Positions 31,562 to 43,756 of a DNA stretch of 64,000 nt are shown piece after piece (position 1 is the stretch's first letter; the number at the start of each line of letters is the position of its first letter). The translations under genes and the position numbers were made by a program. The notes under the pieces were generated by a model. It saw only the letters and a program-made list of their open reading frames with translations. It was not told where the DNA came from and searched no databases. The stretch comes from Zizania palustris (Eukaryota > Streptophyta > Magnoliopsida > Poales > Poaceae), in assembly GCA_019279435.1 (NCBI GenBank), contig JAAALK010000285.1, positions 65,892,865 through 65,956,864 of the forward strand, written 5' to 3'.

Positions 31562-33979
31562 TCAAAACATGCTAGTATCACTCGGATGCTGGGTGAGATA
31601 AAATTTTTTTTGGAATCTAGCAGCGCAAAACTCGAGATCCAGGCAAAGTAGTAGACCGACCATGCATAGGAGATAAGAAATGATAAAAAGTGTATGGTCT
31701 AGCAACAAAGTGTGAACCTGGAAATCGACGAGGTCTCCCAACTTGTCGAGCATCAAAGCCTCTTACACGTGATCTATCACCATATGAAGCATGGTATACA
31801 CCACGAGGGTCAAAATCACACACAAACCCTTGTGGGGCCTCAACATCAGGAAACAAGCGAAAAGCATACTCATGCAAATCAAATAAAGAATAATCATGAA
31901 AGCTCAAAGCATGAGCACAACGTTCATCTCTCATGCGCCGATAGCAAAAACCAATTAAATGACCTACACGATGACAATAAGCTCAATGAAAAACTTTCTT
32001 GGCCGTAGGTTTATATGTTTCTAGCGCGAACCTCATAGTTTTCCTAGGTTTTTGCTTGGAGTCTGTCTTGAATGTAGAAATGATTATCTTTTCGGGTTGG
32101 GTCGGATTTTCAGCTTTTTGAGGTGTGTCTAACTGGGCTCTCTCTTTCTCAAGGGTAGTAGGTAGAGTGAACACAGTTTGGCTTGGGGTATTAGAAGAAG
32201 ATATCTCATAACCTAACCCAAGAGCTAACCCTACCCTATTAGCGCACAGTTTTGTTTTGTCCAAAAGCAAATCCATTTTCCCTTTCCCTTTAGTGCATTT
32301 ATCTACCATGGAAAGCAGATAATCATTCTCACATTTCAGCTTTTCTACTTGCTCTCTAGCAAAGCTGAGTTGGTCCTTAAGGGTCACGCAGGTGGGACAC
32401 GCTGGCTGCACATCCTTAGAACACTCAGCACTTTGTAATCTAGCCTTAAGCTCATCGATATGCTTATCTCTCATACTAACGCTTTCAATCAGTAAACAGC
32501 AGTTTGAGCATTCATCAATGGCACAAGGACTAGACTCCACCGCCAAAAGTTGTTCCTGAACATTTTCAAGCTTTTCAATGTTTTGAGCATGAATCAGACA
32601 CAACTAAGCAAGTTCATCCATCACGACAAGACATGACTCACACAATCAGCAGTTTCAGATTTAGACTTCAACAAAGCAAGTTCAATAGAAAGAGATTCAA
32701 TTTTAAGCTTTTGTTCTTTTCGTTCTTTAGCAGCAAGTTTAAGCAGTCTATCTTGTGAAATAATTGCATCATGTAATTCATCGTTTTGCATAAGTAATTG
32801 ATCAAGAGATAGACTAACCTCAGATGAGTCAGGCTCATCGCTTCTTTGCTTGTCGTTGGCCAAGAAGCAGAGGCTGTTGAAGTCCTTCATCTTTTCCTTC
32901 TTCTCTTCATTCTTGCCTGGTTTATCTTCATCAGAACTGGGTTCTTCACTCGATGTGTTGTCGATGTCGCTTAGTGCTGCCACAAAAGCTCTAGCCATCC
33001 TTTTCGCCACTTTTCCTCTTTTGCCTTTGTATAACAGTTTTTTCTCTCTTTTCTGATATTTTGGCTCATGTTCATTTTTGGCTTTCAGTTTTGGGCAATT
33101 GGCTTTAATGTGATTTAGGTCACCGCACACAAAACACCCTCGAGAGTGTCCTCTCCTGTCCTCTCTTCTATCATTATAGAACCTAGTGAAATTTTTGACT
33201 ATGAGAGCAAGCTCTTCATCGTTCAATGTGTCCACTTGCTCCTTTGTGATAGAGATCAAAGAAGACAAGGCAAAATCCCAAGATAAAGCACACACACCAG
33301 ACATGCTACCTCCAGATGAGGTGCCACTGCCGGAACCGGAAACTAGTTCCATGGATTGAGGCAAAGAGTTTCCAATCCCAGAACGAGATGCCTTGGCGAT
33401 CTCGGTGGACTTAAGCTTACTGAAGAGTTCATCGCATGTCAAAGTATCAAAACTCACAAACTCTTCAATGCTTGAGATCTTAACTTCCCATATGCTACGA
33501 TCTAGAGCATAGAGAAGTTTGATCACTCGGTCATGATCAGAGTAAGCTAGCGTCCCAGTGTAGCGCAAGTTACTAACAATTCCATCAAAGCAAGCAAACA
33601 AAGCATCAACAGATTCGCCAGGGCCTTGCACAAACATTTGGTATTCTTGATTATACGTGCTCTGCCTCCTAGCCTTAATCTACGATGTGCCCTCTTGAAA
33701 AGTATTCAAGGTCGACCAAATCTCTCGAGCAGTACAAAGGTGCTGGACCCTGTCGAACTCGTTGCGACTCAGACTAATAAAAAGAATGTTTCTAGCCTTG
33801 CTATTACATTCATATCGAGCCTTCTTAGTCTCTGAGGTACGAGTTTCAGGAATCACATACTGGGATGCAACAATGTCCCATATCACACTTCCTTGGCTAA
33901 TCAAATAAGTCTCCATGCACGCCTTCCAATAGGCATAATCTCGACCATCAAACATCGAGATCTTGGTGTTCTTATCCAT
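31562..33979 (-). pseudogene. gag: gag of element M (stops and frameshifts)
   Basis: The ATG at 33979 is about 60 bp from the LTR. MDKNTKISMFDGRDYAYWKA starts the Copia gag domain; a TAG near 33680 interrupts it (FQEGTS*IKAR) and the frame continues with EYQMFVQGPGESVDALFACF. A first zinc knuckle CFVCGDLNHIKANC and a lysine-rich segment follow, then RAFVAALSDIDNTSSEEPSS, coiled coil to a stop at 32621. A frameshift (extra TG versus O) leads to the frame 32603-31983 with CPTCVTLKDQLSFAREQVEK. A second, damaged knuckle (YCHRVGHLIGFC) and an Arg/Gly-rich tail end in DTSMF near 31562. No pol follows. Confidence 0.8.
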
Positions 33980-34022
33980 CTCGCCACAAGGATCACAAAC
34001 CGGTTAAGGTCAACTGGTGATC

Positions 34023-34040
34023 TAACCGGCTCTGATACCA
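34023..34040 (-). other. Primer binding site of element M (initiator Met tRNA)
   Basis: Minus strand TGGTATCAGAGCCGGTTA, two bases from the LTR. TGGTATCAGAGC is the established plant initiator-Met tRNA PBS of Copia elements. Confidence 0.85.
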
Positions 34041-34042
34041 AT

Positions 34043-36960
34043 TGTGGGATCAGAATGGCGACTAGAGGGGGGTGAATAGGCACCTCAACAATTTCTCATG
34101 AATATGATGGCCTGTTCAAAACACCCCAATGCACCTCTACAAGATCACAGAAACAATTTGAAGATCACAGTTTACCTTCAAAACCCAAAACAACTTCCAA
34201 ACAAAACTTTTGTCTAAATCGTCACTTAAATAGTCGATCTGAACTTGTCAGAGTTTGAATCTCTGAAATACAACCTCTATTTCGGCATATGAAATGACGA
34301 CAATATGTTGTTGATTGATGGAACTACGATAGGGTTCAGATAATTAGAAAACAGACAAAAACGGAATTAAATTCAACTTAGATACCAATCAGAGTTATCA
34401 CAACAAATCAATTTAGATCAAAACAATAAATGCCCAGCACAAGAGAATTGAAGATGATCAATGATACTTGAATTTCAACTCAACCATTTCATTTTCATTG
34501 CACATCCAACAGTACTTAACCAGATTGTAGCAAAACAGAACTCTAATTACAGTGCACTGTTTCAGAACAGGAATTATTTCAGTGCGCTCAGAGTTTAAGT
34601 GATAAAGATTTACTCAATAATTGGCTTTCCTCAGAGAACAAAATTTAAACCTGATGAGCACTTTTCAGCACTAAAATCTGACTAAACATAACTGATTTCA
34701 ATTTGTACCAAATGAGTAAACAGTAAAACAATACAGACCAGAGACTAAAAAACCCTTCTAATCCTGGCAGTTCTGAAAAACAGTAACCCAGATATAACTA
34801 AATATTACTGTAGCTGTTTAAAAACAGAAACAATGAGTCATATTTTTCAACTGGAAATGCTGATTCAAAGTTAGACAAGAAACCACAATCTGGTCACAGC
34901 TGACAGAGAAAAAAAACTGAGGTTCAGTTTGCCATGTAAGAAAAACAGATTGCTAAAAATATGAAATCTAAAAAAAATCAAAATAATGTTCAACAATGTA
35001 CACTCTGAACAGATATCAATTAGTATTCAAAAACTATTCACCTCTAAACATGATTCAAGTGCAAGATCTGATCCTTGTCACAATATGCATTCAGCTCTCT
35101 TGAGTAAATCAGAATTAGGTCAAGTTAAAGCTAACAACAATTTGATTCAGATTCAGATATCAAGGATATGAAACTCAATTCTGATCGCTGTAAATTCAAA
35201 CAAGTTTGTAGCATTCAGATCTGATGAAAATGGTTCAACTGATCAAGATTTCACATAAACAGTAAAGATCAGCAGCAACTTAGAAGATATTCAGAGTAGA
35301 CAACAGATTAGAACAACAATTTTCTAAATTCATTCAATACAAGGCAATTAATCTGAAGGAACCTCAAACACGACTTCAAAACCTGCAACTAGATCAACAT
35401 CACACATTTCACATAGCAACCATCCTATTGCAAAAATGGAATACACTTTCTATCAATGAATCATGACATTCCAAGGCCTAAATAGAATTGATTCAAAAAT
35501 CTAAACTCTTCAGCATATATACAAGCTATTTCAAGATGTAGAAACACAAACAATCACTCAAGGTCATCAAGAAATTTCATGAAAAACAAGAGAAAACTTG
35601 CCAGTTAACTTGCTGAAATCAGGATTCGCCTTACACTGAACAAGGTTTTCAGAACACCTGCAGCTTGTCTAAACATCAAGCTGCCAAAACACTGTAACTC
35701 ATCTAACATTCTGAATTCTCAAGATTTGAGTGAAAATTCTGTGCCCAAAGGTTGTACATCCTTCTTCCAAGAAATCACTCAAGAAACACTTCAAATATCA
35801 GCCAAAAACTTGACGAACACTTGATGAAACATTTCATCAAACATATGGGGAGCAAAACCAAAACTGAACCACTTTTCAGAAGAATTTCATCACTGTGGTC
35901 CCTACTTTGAGCAGCAAAATAATTCAGAATACATCACAGAAACATGTTGTAAATTTCGAAAATGGATCATTCAAACTATTCCCAACAAAAGTTACATAAA
36001 CTTCTGCACTAGATTCTCCACAAAACATAGCACAAAAATGATCACAGCCACAAAATAAACTCTACGTTGGAAGCAGAATTACCAGGAATAGTGTTTTCGA
36101 AAACACTTCTGCAGATACGAAACTTGCTGGAATTCCCTATTCATCGTCACAAATCTGATGCAAACTCAAGTTTTCTCCTCACTTTTCATTGCAAAATTTG
36201 TCTCTCAAGTGCTCAAATGGTTTAGCCAACATGGGGGGAAATATCCTACCAACTAATGTTTTAGAAGCCCCCATTTGACACATAGACCCTTAGTAATTTC
36301 AGATTTAACAATTCTGAAAATTACCCTATAAAACCTAAAAGAAAAATTACAAATTGACTCTCCTTTTAATATAATTTCAGAGTAGAACCACTATAAAAAT
36401 TATACCAAGAGGTTGCATTACAAAACTGAAAATTTAAACTAATACTAGACACAAATTTATTGAATTAACAAAAACATTAAATGTTTCGATGGTTTTCAGC
36501 AAAAACCGACAAAGCCTCTCAACCCTTCGACTCATGACACCGCTTCGCAGCTCCGAGCGCCAGCAAGCCACTTCCGCTCTCGATCCCCTCTAGCAGCCTG
36601 AATACTTGTCCTGGCCTCCCTCTCGCAAACCCGGTCGACACGCCGCCGCAGTCAGTCGTCCGTCCAATTCTCACTCCGTCTCTTCGTGCACTCTTCAGAT
36701 CTTCTCCAACTTCGCCCGGGCTCCCTGATCCTCCGGCATCAAGCTCCCCGCTCGACCCTCGATCACCTGCCGTCAACAGTCGGTCAGCATATCCACCCTG
36801 CACAAACAAGACAAGCCAAAACAAGAACGCGACGAACCGCCGAAATCCTCGGCAGCCAAACCTTCATTCCACATCGAAACCCTCAATGCACTCAAACCAC
36901 TCAGATGCTCATCCTTGTCAATCACTCATCATCCAGACCAAAACCACCCTTGGTTTCACA
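34043..36960 (-). repeat. 5' LTR of element M (2918 bp)
   Basis: Plus strand starts TGTGGGATCAGAATGG and ends TTGGTTTCACA. Near-identical to 21307-24238 with small indels. No gene; open frames such as 36519-36824 are shadows of GC-rich LTR sequence. Confidence 0.9.
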
Positions 36961-36965
36961 AATTT
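36961..36965. repeat. Target-site duplication of M, right copy (AATTT)
   Basis: Identical to 21302-21306. Confidence 0.85.
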
Positions 36966-38004
36966 CTCCCCTTGTTGACAACTAGACTCGTCAAGAGAGA
37001 CTAAATGCACTCGAAAGAGACACAACTCAAACTCCCCCTGAAATACAGCTTCCCCTCAAAATATGCAATGAATGCAACTAGGTGCAAGTAGAGTGTAAAA
37101 AGCATGCTTCTCAGATATGATCGACTACAAGTACAACATCTAGCAAGTATAGTATAAATACTGTCTAATACACATGGCATGATCAGTGCAATAGATGATA
37201 TCCAAACAAAGTCATTAGCACATATTTTACGATTTTTGCAAATGAAAGCATTACCAAATTTTCTAGTTAACAGGCAAGGTAAAGAATGAGATGCAAAGTC
37301 TAGCTAGTATCTACCAAGATAGGCATGATCCAAAAATAAGAGCTTCAACAAACTTGTTATCCTTTTAATTTTCATGCTTTTTCTTTTCTTTTTCATTTGT
37401 GCCAGGGGTTATTTGCTTGTCAACCTTATGATAACCGACCAAGTCAAGCTTAGGCCAGAATAGGACCATCAGAAGCTTAAGACATTGGTCTTGGTATACA
37501 TTACAATGTCCTAGTTCTTACCAAAGTGCTATGGTAAGCAGTCCAGAACAATGCATTGCGACACAACAAACCGACCATTATCTTTTCACTTATGAATAAA
37601 AGGCATGTATTTTACATTTTTATCATTTTATAGCATATTTTCCATGTTAAAGCATATAGATGTCCATGTTGCATATCTGCATCTAAGTAAAGGACTTAGC
37701 TACTAGGCATGTAAAAGATAGCAAAAGCATTTAGCCTACACATGCTAGTTACCAGAAGCAATGGTGGTCATTTTTCAATTTTAAAGCATAAAAAAAGACA
37801 TGCATATGATAGATATCAGATATATCATGTGAACTAAAACAAAGCATGATCATCGACAGGTATTCAAAAGCATATACAAGCAAGAATGAGTAAAGCAGGT
37901 CAATCATATAACAGAAGCAAGCTCAAAGTGTGGATATATTAATATGAATGATATGAACTCACACAAAAAGACTCAAGTAAAAGAGTAAAGAAGAAATAAA
38001 AGAC
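36966..38004. other. 3' noncoding region of element L
   Basis: About 1 kb, AT-rich, no gene. Aligns with 41045-42095 of K and, reverse-complemented, with 59413-60240 of J, including TGCCAGGGGTTATTTGC (shared with K and M) and CTCCCCCT tracts. Confidence 0.65.
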
Positions 38005-38820
38005 TCAAAATATCCTAAAAGGATACACAACTCCCAAATCCCCTCGCAAATGCTCAAACGTAGACTGGTCTAGGGGTTTGGTCAGAATGTTAGACAACTG
38101 ATGATGGGTATCAACATGAACAAGGTCAATGAAACCTTTCTCATATTGATCCCTCACAAAGTGAAAGCGCACATCAATATGTTTGGTTTTTGAATGGAGA
38201 CATGGGTTTTTCCCTATACCAATCGCGCTAGTGCTATCACAGAACAAAGGCACTATGGCAGGTAAAGACAACCCAAAATCATTCAAAGTGGAAGTCATCC
38301 AAACCAACTGTGAGTAGCAGCTACGTACTGACCTCTGTGGTAGAAAGCGCAACTCTAGATTGCTTTCAAGAAGACCAATAGACAAGTGAAGAACCACGAA
38401 ACTTGCAAGTACCGGAAGTTGACTTGCGATCCAGCCGGCACCTACCCAAATCAGCGTCAGAAAAGCCACATAACTCAAGAGATGATGATGCTTAATAGTA
38501 AAGACCGAGATCAGGTGCATAAGTAAGATACCTGAAAATGTGCTTGATAGCCTGCAGATGAGATGCGCGTGGAGAATATTAGAAGCGCGCAGCCAATCCC
38601 ACGGCGAACTGAATGTCCGTTCTTGTCACTGTTAGGTACAATAGCAATCCAATAATCCCTCGATACACTCTCGCGTTGACCTTGACACTGCTCTTGTCCT
38701 TGTCCGGGCCTCGATATGTGCCCATGGGGGTCATCTGAGGCTTCAGCTCTCCACCGAAGTCAAACTTCTTTAGCATGTCCCACGTGTACTTGCTTCGGTG
38801 GATGAAGATGTTGTCCTAGT
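38005..38820 (-). pseudogene. pol: RT C-terminus and RNase H of element L
   Basis: The minus strand from about 38820 gives an RT tail, then MLKKFDFGGELKPQMTPMGT to ARF at 38579, and after frame breaks the RNase H end: QLVWMTSTLNDFGLSLPAIV, PLFCDSTSAIGIGKNPCLHS, KTKHIDVRFHFVRDQYEKGF and LDQSTFEHLRGDLGVVYPF. This is the typical end of Copia pol. Compared with the K copy at 42096-42869 several frameshifts are present. The element is cut at 38842, just inside RT, by the start of K's LTR. Confidence 0.8.
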
Positions 38821-38842
38821 CTACTTAATCTGAAGCCCTAGA

Positions 38843-40763
38843 TGTAGGACCAAAAGTAGCGACCAGAGGGGGGTGAATGGGCGCCTAAAAATTCTTTCGA
38901 ATCAATGGTCTGCTCCCAATACTCAACGCACCTCTAAAGACTAGACAGCAAACAATGAACAAATAGCCTAAGTCTAAAGGTATCTAGCCTAGAAGCAACT
39001 GTTGATAAACAGAGAAATGCCAATGCAGTGCTAATAGACAGATAAACAGAGAACACGAGACAAGGTTAGATAAACATCTCAGAAAAGTAGTCTAAGTGCA
39101 CTACGAATGAGAAGAGAAGTTACTGTTCAAATCTGTCTCCTGTTCGGATCTTGGCGAAGCCTGCTTCGCCGGTCGAGGTCTGCTTTTGTGGTCGAAGCCT
39201 ACTTCGCTGGTCGAAGCCTGCTTCGGAGATGGTTGTCGAAGACGAGCGAAGGTTGACGGATACGTGGCGATGGTTAGTTTGGTCTAGCCTAGCTCAAGTG
39301 AAAAGTGCGAAGTATGCTTCGAAGCAACGTACGAGAGTAACGAAGCTTGCTTCGAACAGAGTACTTCGAAGCACAACCTTCGAACAAAGCTTCGAACACA
39401 ACGCACACAAAAAAAACCTTCGAAAGCTAGACGAAGCCCAACACACGGTAGAAAACCAACACGAAGCCTACACTCTACCTTCGAAAAGACTAACTTCGAA
39501 AGAACACATTTAGACCTTCGAAATAGACAGCTGCAAACTCTGAGCGAAGTCTATCAGAGAGACTAGCTTCGGAGCTAACTTCGAAGCCTGTCGAAGTATT
39601 AACTTCGAACAATTCAAGACTGAGAATACCTTCGCACAGACTGACGAAGTATGTGAAGCTGACAGAGTGCAAAGAACGAAGATGAAGTTCAAATGAAGCC
39701 TTCGAGGATGTCAGATCGAAGTCTGCCTCACGGAGCTAAGGGACTTCGAACAGAGCGAAGGGGCTTCGCCAGAAACAGCCAGAAAAAGGTGTTCACCCCT
39801 GTCTACTCCGATAAAAAAGCTACGCAGAAAAAGCAGAGCCAGACTACTAGTTTACTATTGCTATAGTGTAGTACTACTACTTGCAACCAATATGAACTAG
39901 TACTCCTCACGTGAAGAACAGAAGCATCCAGAGACACCTTCTCAGGAATATAATCAATATCACACAAATGAACCGAAGCTTCTGAATCAGAGAAATCAAT
40001 GCATGCACTTCAACAAGAACAGAAGATTCAATCTAACTGGAATAGAGTAAATGCAAGCCAAAATGCAAAGAACAAGTGCCTGGCGGCGCACAGCAGAAGA
40101 GAGAAAACATGGGAGACAAAATGACCCAAAGGATGATTGAAAAAGTGATTTCTAGAAGGGTAGTCCAACCCTAGGGATTGGGGCCCTATTTATAGGCTGC
40201 CCAATGACCTAGAATATTCCACCAGCCCCTTAGGGTTTTTTACAGACGGAAAAATAAAAGGAAAAGACTCATCTGCCCTTAGGATTTTTTATAGACTTGA
40301 CTGACTGACTGTGGGCCTAGAGATACAGATGACTTATCCGGAAGCTAAGCTTTCATAGCGACTACGACTTCTCTTCTGGACAGTCGGATACAAGATCGAC
40401 GGTTGTCAGTTTTGCGCTGAAACTAACAAAGCCTCCACCGGCCTTGCACCAGGTACCCGGATTGGGCCGGCCTGACTACGCAGCTCTCTCAGCCCGGCAA
40501 TCGCTCATCGCCCGTGTACCTGGGTCAATCCTGGTCAATAGCCCAGTGGGTCTTCTGCTGCTCCTAGCCCATGTACCCGGATTGGACCAGTCCGACTTCG
40601 CAGCCTCCTCTGCCCGACAGTCACTCGCTGCCTGTGTACTTGAGTCACACGCAGCCCATGAAACAGTAGATCTCCTCTCTTCTTCTGTCCTCTTTGACTA
40701 TCGTTGACAATGACTCATCACTTCTAGAGCCATGAGGCCCACGCTATTCAGCATGGCTCCTCA
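38843..40763 (-). repeat. 3' LTR of element K (1921 bp)
   Basis: Plus strand starts TGTAGGACCAAAAGTAGCG and ends CATGGCTCCTCA, followed by ATCTCCCCCTTGATGAG (polypurine tract). The minus-strand TATA box (TATAAATA, plus 40187-40194) gives the orientation. The stretch 39140-39780 is crowded with TTCGAA and GAAGC words. Ends match the J LTR (TGAGGAGCC...GGTCCTACA). Confidence 0.85.
40187..40194 (-). promoter_or_regulatory. LTR TATA box of element K
   Basis: TATAAATA on the minus strand in CTATAAATAGGGCCCC; the same context is at 51442 in J. Confidence 0.65.
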
Positions 40764-42095
40764 ATCTCCCCCTTGATGAGTGCATTGTCAACACTCCTCT
40801 TCTTCAGCTCTTTAGAACCTGCGAACAAATGTGGAAACACGAAAACAAAGCAAAAGAAAACAAAGAAGAAGAAAATAAGGTAAAAGTTTAACCCTAATGA
40901 CCAAAAGCCGAACAAAAGTAAGAAGTGGTCATTATGGTTAACCAGAACATAAAAGGCTCAAAATGAGTGCGATTTCAGAACAACAAGGATATCAGCAGAG
41001 TAAGAAACAAGCGAGAGCGAAACAAAAACTCCCCCTTAAACCCTGATCCCAAATTTTCTCCCCCTTGTTGACAAGTGAACTCATCAAGCACTCAAAAGAG
41101 ACACATACTCCCCCTGAACTGCAACTCCCCCTCAAAATATGCAATGAATGTAACTGGAGTGCAGGTGGAGTGAATAAAGCATGCTTCTCAGATATGATTG
41201 ACTGCAATTACAACATCTAACAAGTAGAGCAAAAGACATACTGTCTAAGACACATGGCATGATCAGTGCAACAGATGATATCTAAAGAAAGTCATTAGCA
41301 CGCATTTTTCAGGTTTTGCAAACAAAAACATCACCATATTTTCCAGTTAACAAGCAAGGTAAATCATGAAATGCAAAGGCTAACTGATATCTACCAAGAT
41401 AAGCATTGTCCAAAAACAAAGTGCTTCAGCAAACTTGTTATCATTTCAATTTTCAGACTTTTTCTTTTTCCTTTTTCATTTTGCCAGGGGTTATTTGCAT
41501 GTCAAACCTTATGCTGACCGACCAAGTCAAGCCTAGGCCAGATCTGGACCATCAGAAGCTTAAGACTTTGCTCTTGGCATACACTACATTGCCCTAGTTC
41601 ATACCAAAGTGCTATGGTACGCAGTCCAGAACAATGCAATGCGACAAAGCAAACCCACCTGGTTCTTTTGCAAGTAATGCATAAAGAGGTATGGAATTTT
41701 CATTTTTTTTGATTTTTCATCATTTTATAGCACATTTCCATGTTTTAAAGCAGAAAGATGTCCAAGTTGCATGTTTGCATCTAAGTCAGGAACTAGCTAC
41801 AAGGCATGTAACAGATAGCAAAAACATTCAGCTTACACATGCTAGTTACCAAAAGCAATGTTGATCATTTTTCAAATTTTAAAGCATAAAAGCCATGCAT
41901 ATGACAGATATCAGACATATCAAGTGAACTGAACTAAAGCATGATCATTGACAAGTATTCAAAAGCATGTACCAGCTAGAATAATTAAAGCAGTTCAATC
42001 ATATAACAGAAGTAGCTCTAAGGTGTGATATGTGAATATGCATGATATGAACACACAGAAAAAGACTCAAGAAAAGAAAACTGACGCAAAATATC
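40764..42095. other. 3' noncoding region of element K
   Basis: No gene. AT-rich with several minus-strand AGGGGGAG tracts (near 40766, 41031, 41058, 41110 and 41125). Aligns with the equivalent regions of L and J. Confidence 0.65.
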
Positions 42096-42930
42096 CTAGA
42101 AAGGATACACAACACCCATATCCCCTCGTAAACGCTCAAAGGTAGACTGATCTAGGGGTTTTGTGAAAATGTGAGCCAACTGATGATGGGTATCAACATG
42201 AACAAGGTCAATGACACCTTTCTCATATTGATCCCGTAGAAAGTGAAAGCGCACATCAATATGTTTGGTTTTTGAATGGAGACAAGGGTTTTTCCCTACA
42301 CTAATAGCACTGGTGCTGTCGCAAAACAATGGAACCCTGGTAGGAAAGAACAACCCAAAATCTCGCAAAGTGGAAATCATCCAAACTAACTGTGAGCAGC
42401 AGCTAGCAGCAGCTACATACTCAGCCTCAATGGTCGAAAGAGCAACTCCAGATTGCTTTTGAGAAGACCAAGAAACAAGGGAAGAACCGAGAAACTGGCA
42501 AGTATCGGAAGTCGATTTGCGATCCAACCGGCACCCACCAAAGTCGGCATCCGAAAAGCCAGATAAATCAAGAGATGATGATGCTGAATAGTAAAGACCG
42601 AGATCGGGCGCATAAGTGAGATACCTGAAGATGCGCTTGACAGCCTGCCGATGAGACGCGTGTGGTGAAGACTGGAAACGCGCGCAAAGTCCCACGGCGA
42701 ACTGTATGTCTGGTCTTGTTGCCGTTAAGTACAACAGAGAACCAATCATCCCTCGAAACTCCCTTTCATTGACCTTGACACCGCTCTCGTCCTTGTCCAG
42801 ACCCCCAGAAGTGCCCATCGGGGTCATCTGCGGCTTCAACTCCCCACCAAAGTCAAATTTCTTAAGCATATCGCGAGTGTACTTACCTTGGTGAATGAAG
42901 GTGCTGTCCTTGGTCTACTTGATCTGGAGT
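42096..42930 (-). pseudogene. pol: RT tail and RNase H of element K
   Basis: The open frame 42869-42096 encodes LKKFDFGGELKPQMTPMG, REFRGMIGSLLYLTATRPD, AVKRIFRYLTYAPDLGLYY and the RNase H active-site blocks GFSDADFGGCRLD, STIEAEYVAAASCCSQ and PLFCDSTSAISVGK, then TKHIDVRFHFLRDQYEKGV, LAHIFTKPLDQSTFE and ends at VVYPF. Upstream of 42870 an in-frame stop lies in LGLQIK*TKDST. It is the least decayed RNase H in the window, but the RT catalytic region is deleted, so it is a fragment. Confidence 0.85.
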
Positions 42931-42935
42931 CCTAA

Positions 42936-43756
42936 GAAGAACAGAAGCATCCAGAGACACCTTCTCAGGAATATAATCAATATCACACAAATGAACCGAA
43001 GCTTCTTAATCGGAGAAATCAATGCACGCACTTCAACAAGAACAGAAGATTCAATCTAACTGGAATAGAGTAAATGCAAGCCAAAATGTAAAGAACAAGT
43101 GCCTGGCGGCGCACAGCAGAAGAGAGAAAACGTGGGAGACAAAATGACCCAAAGGATGATTGAAAAAGTGATTTCTAGAAGGGTAGTCCAACCCTAGGGA
43201 TTGGGGCCCTATTTATAGGCTGCCCAATGACCTAGAATATTCCACCAGACCCTTAGGGTTTTTTACAGACGCAAAAATAAAGGAAAAGACTCATCTGCCC
43301 TTAGGATTTTTTACAGACTTGACTGACTGACTGTGGGCCTAGAGATACAGATGACTATCGGAAGCTAAGCTTTCGTAGCGACTACGGCTTCTCTTCTGGA
43401 CAGTCGGATACAAGATCGACGGTGTCAGTTTTGCGCTGAAACTGACAAAGCCCCCACCGGCCTTGCACCAGGTACCCGGATTGGGCCGGCCCGACTCCGC
43501 AGCTCTCTCAGCCCGGGCAATCGCTCATCGCCCGTGTACCTGGGTCAATCCCTGGTCAATAGCCCAGTGGGTATTCTGCTGCTCCTAGCCCATGTACCGG
43601 ATTGGACCAGCCCGACTTCGCAGCCTCCTATGCCGACAGTCGCTCGCTGCCCGTGTACCTGAGTCACACGCGGCCCATGAAACAGTAGATCTCCTCTCTT
43701 CTTTCTATCCTCTTTGACTATCGTTGACAATGACTCATCACTTCTGGAGCCATGAG
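42936..43756 (-). repeat. Partial 5' LTR of element K
   Basis: Closely matches 39913-40735 from GAAGAACAGAAGCATCC to GAGCCATGAG, with few differences, which suggests recent insertion. The right end is lost in the N run. Confidence 0.85.

Larger units (their letters stand above)
21307..36960 (-). mobile_element. Element M: gag-only Ty1/Copia-type element, minus strand, with O nested inside
   Basis: M has two full LTRs (21307-24238 and 34043-36960), a PBS complementary to initiator Met tRNA, a gag reading frame and a 3' noncoding region, flanked by an AATTT duplication. After gag, where protease, integrase and RT belong, the sequence passes directly to the 3' noncoding region. The same structure recurs in O, so the family itself is gag-only and would need pol in trans. 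O (24327-30479) interrupts the 3' noncoding region. Confidence 0.85.
20549..38842 (-). mobile_element. Element L: Ty1/Copia remnant, minus strand, split by M
   Basis: L consists of 20549-21306 plus 36961-38842. In minus-strand order it has an RT/RNase H tail (38820-38005), about 1.1 kb of noncoding DNA, the insertion of M (21307-36960), more noncoding DNA, a polypurine tract and a partial 3' LTR (20953-20549). The two halves rejoin in register with the same region of element K (for example AAATTT|CTCCCC...TTGTTGACAA). Its LTR is of the K/J type, so it belongs to the long-LTR Copia (SIRE/Maximus-like) group. PBS, gag and most of pol are missing. Confidence 0.75.
38843..43756 (-). mobile_element. 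Element K: Ty1/Copia element with large internal deletion, minus strand
   Basis: Complete 3' LTR (38843-40763), 2.2 kb of internal DNA with only the RT tail and RNase H, and a partial 5' LTR (42936-43756) running into the scaffold gap. PBS, gag and most of pol are gone; the junction near 42936 falls on a shared GAAG. The LTR resembles that of J, so K is a long-LTR Copia of the SIRE/Maximus type. K starts exactly at its LTR boundary inside L, suggesting insertion into L. Confidence 0.75.
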
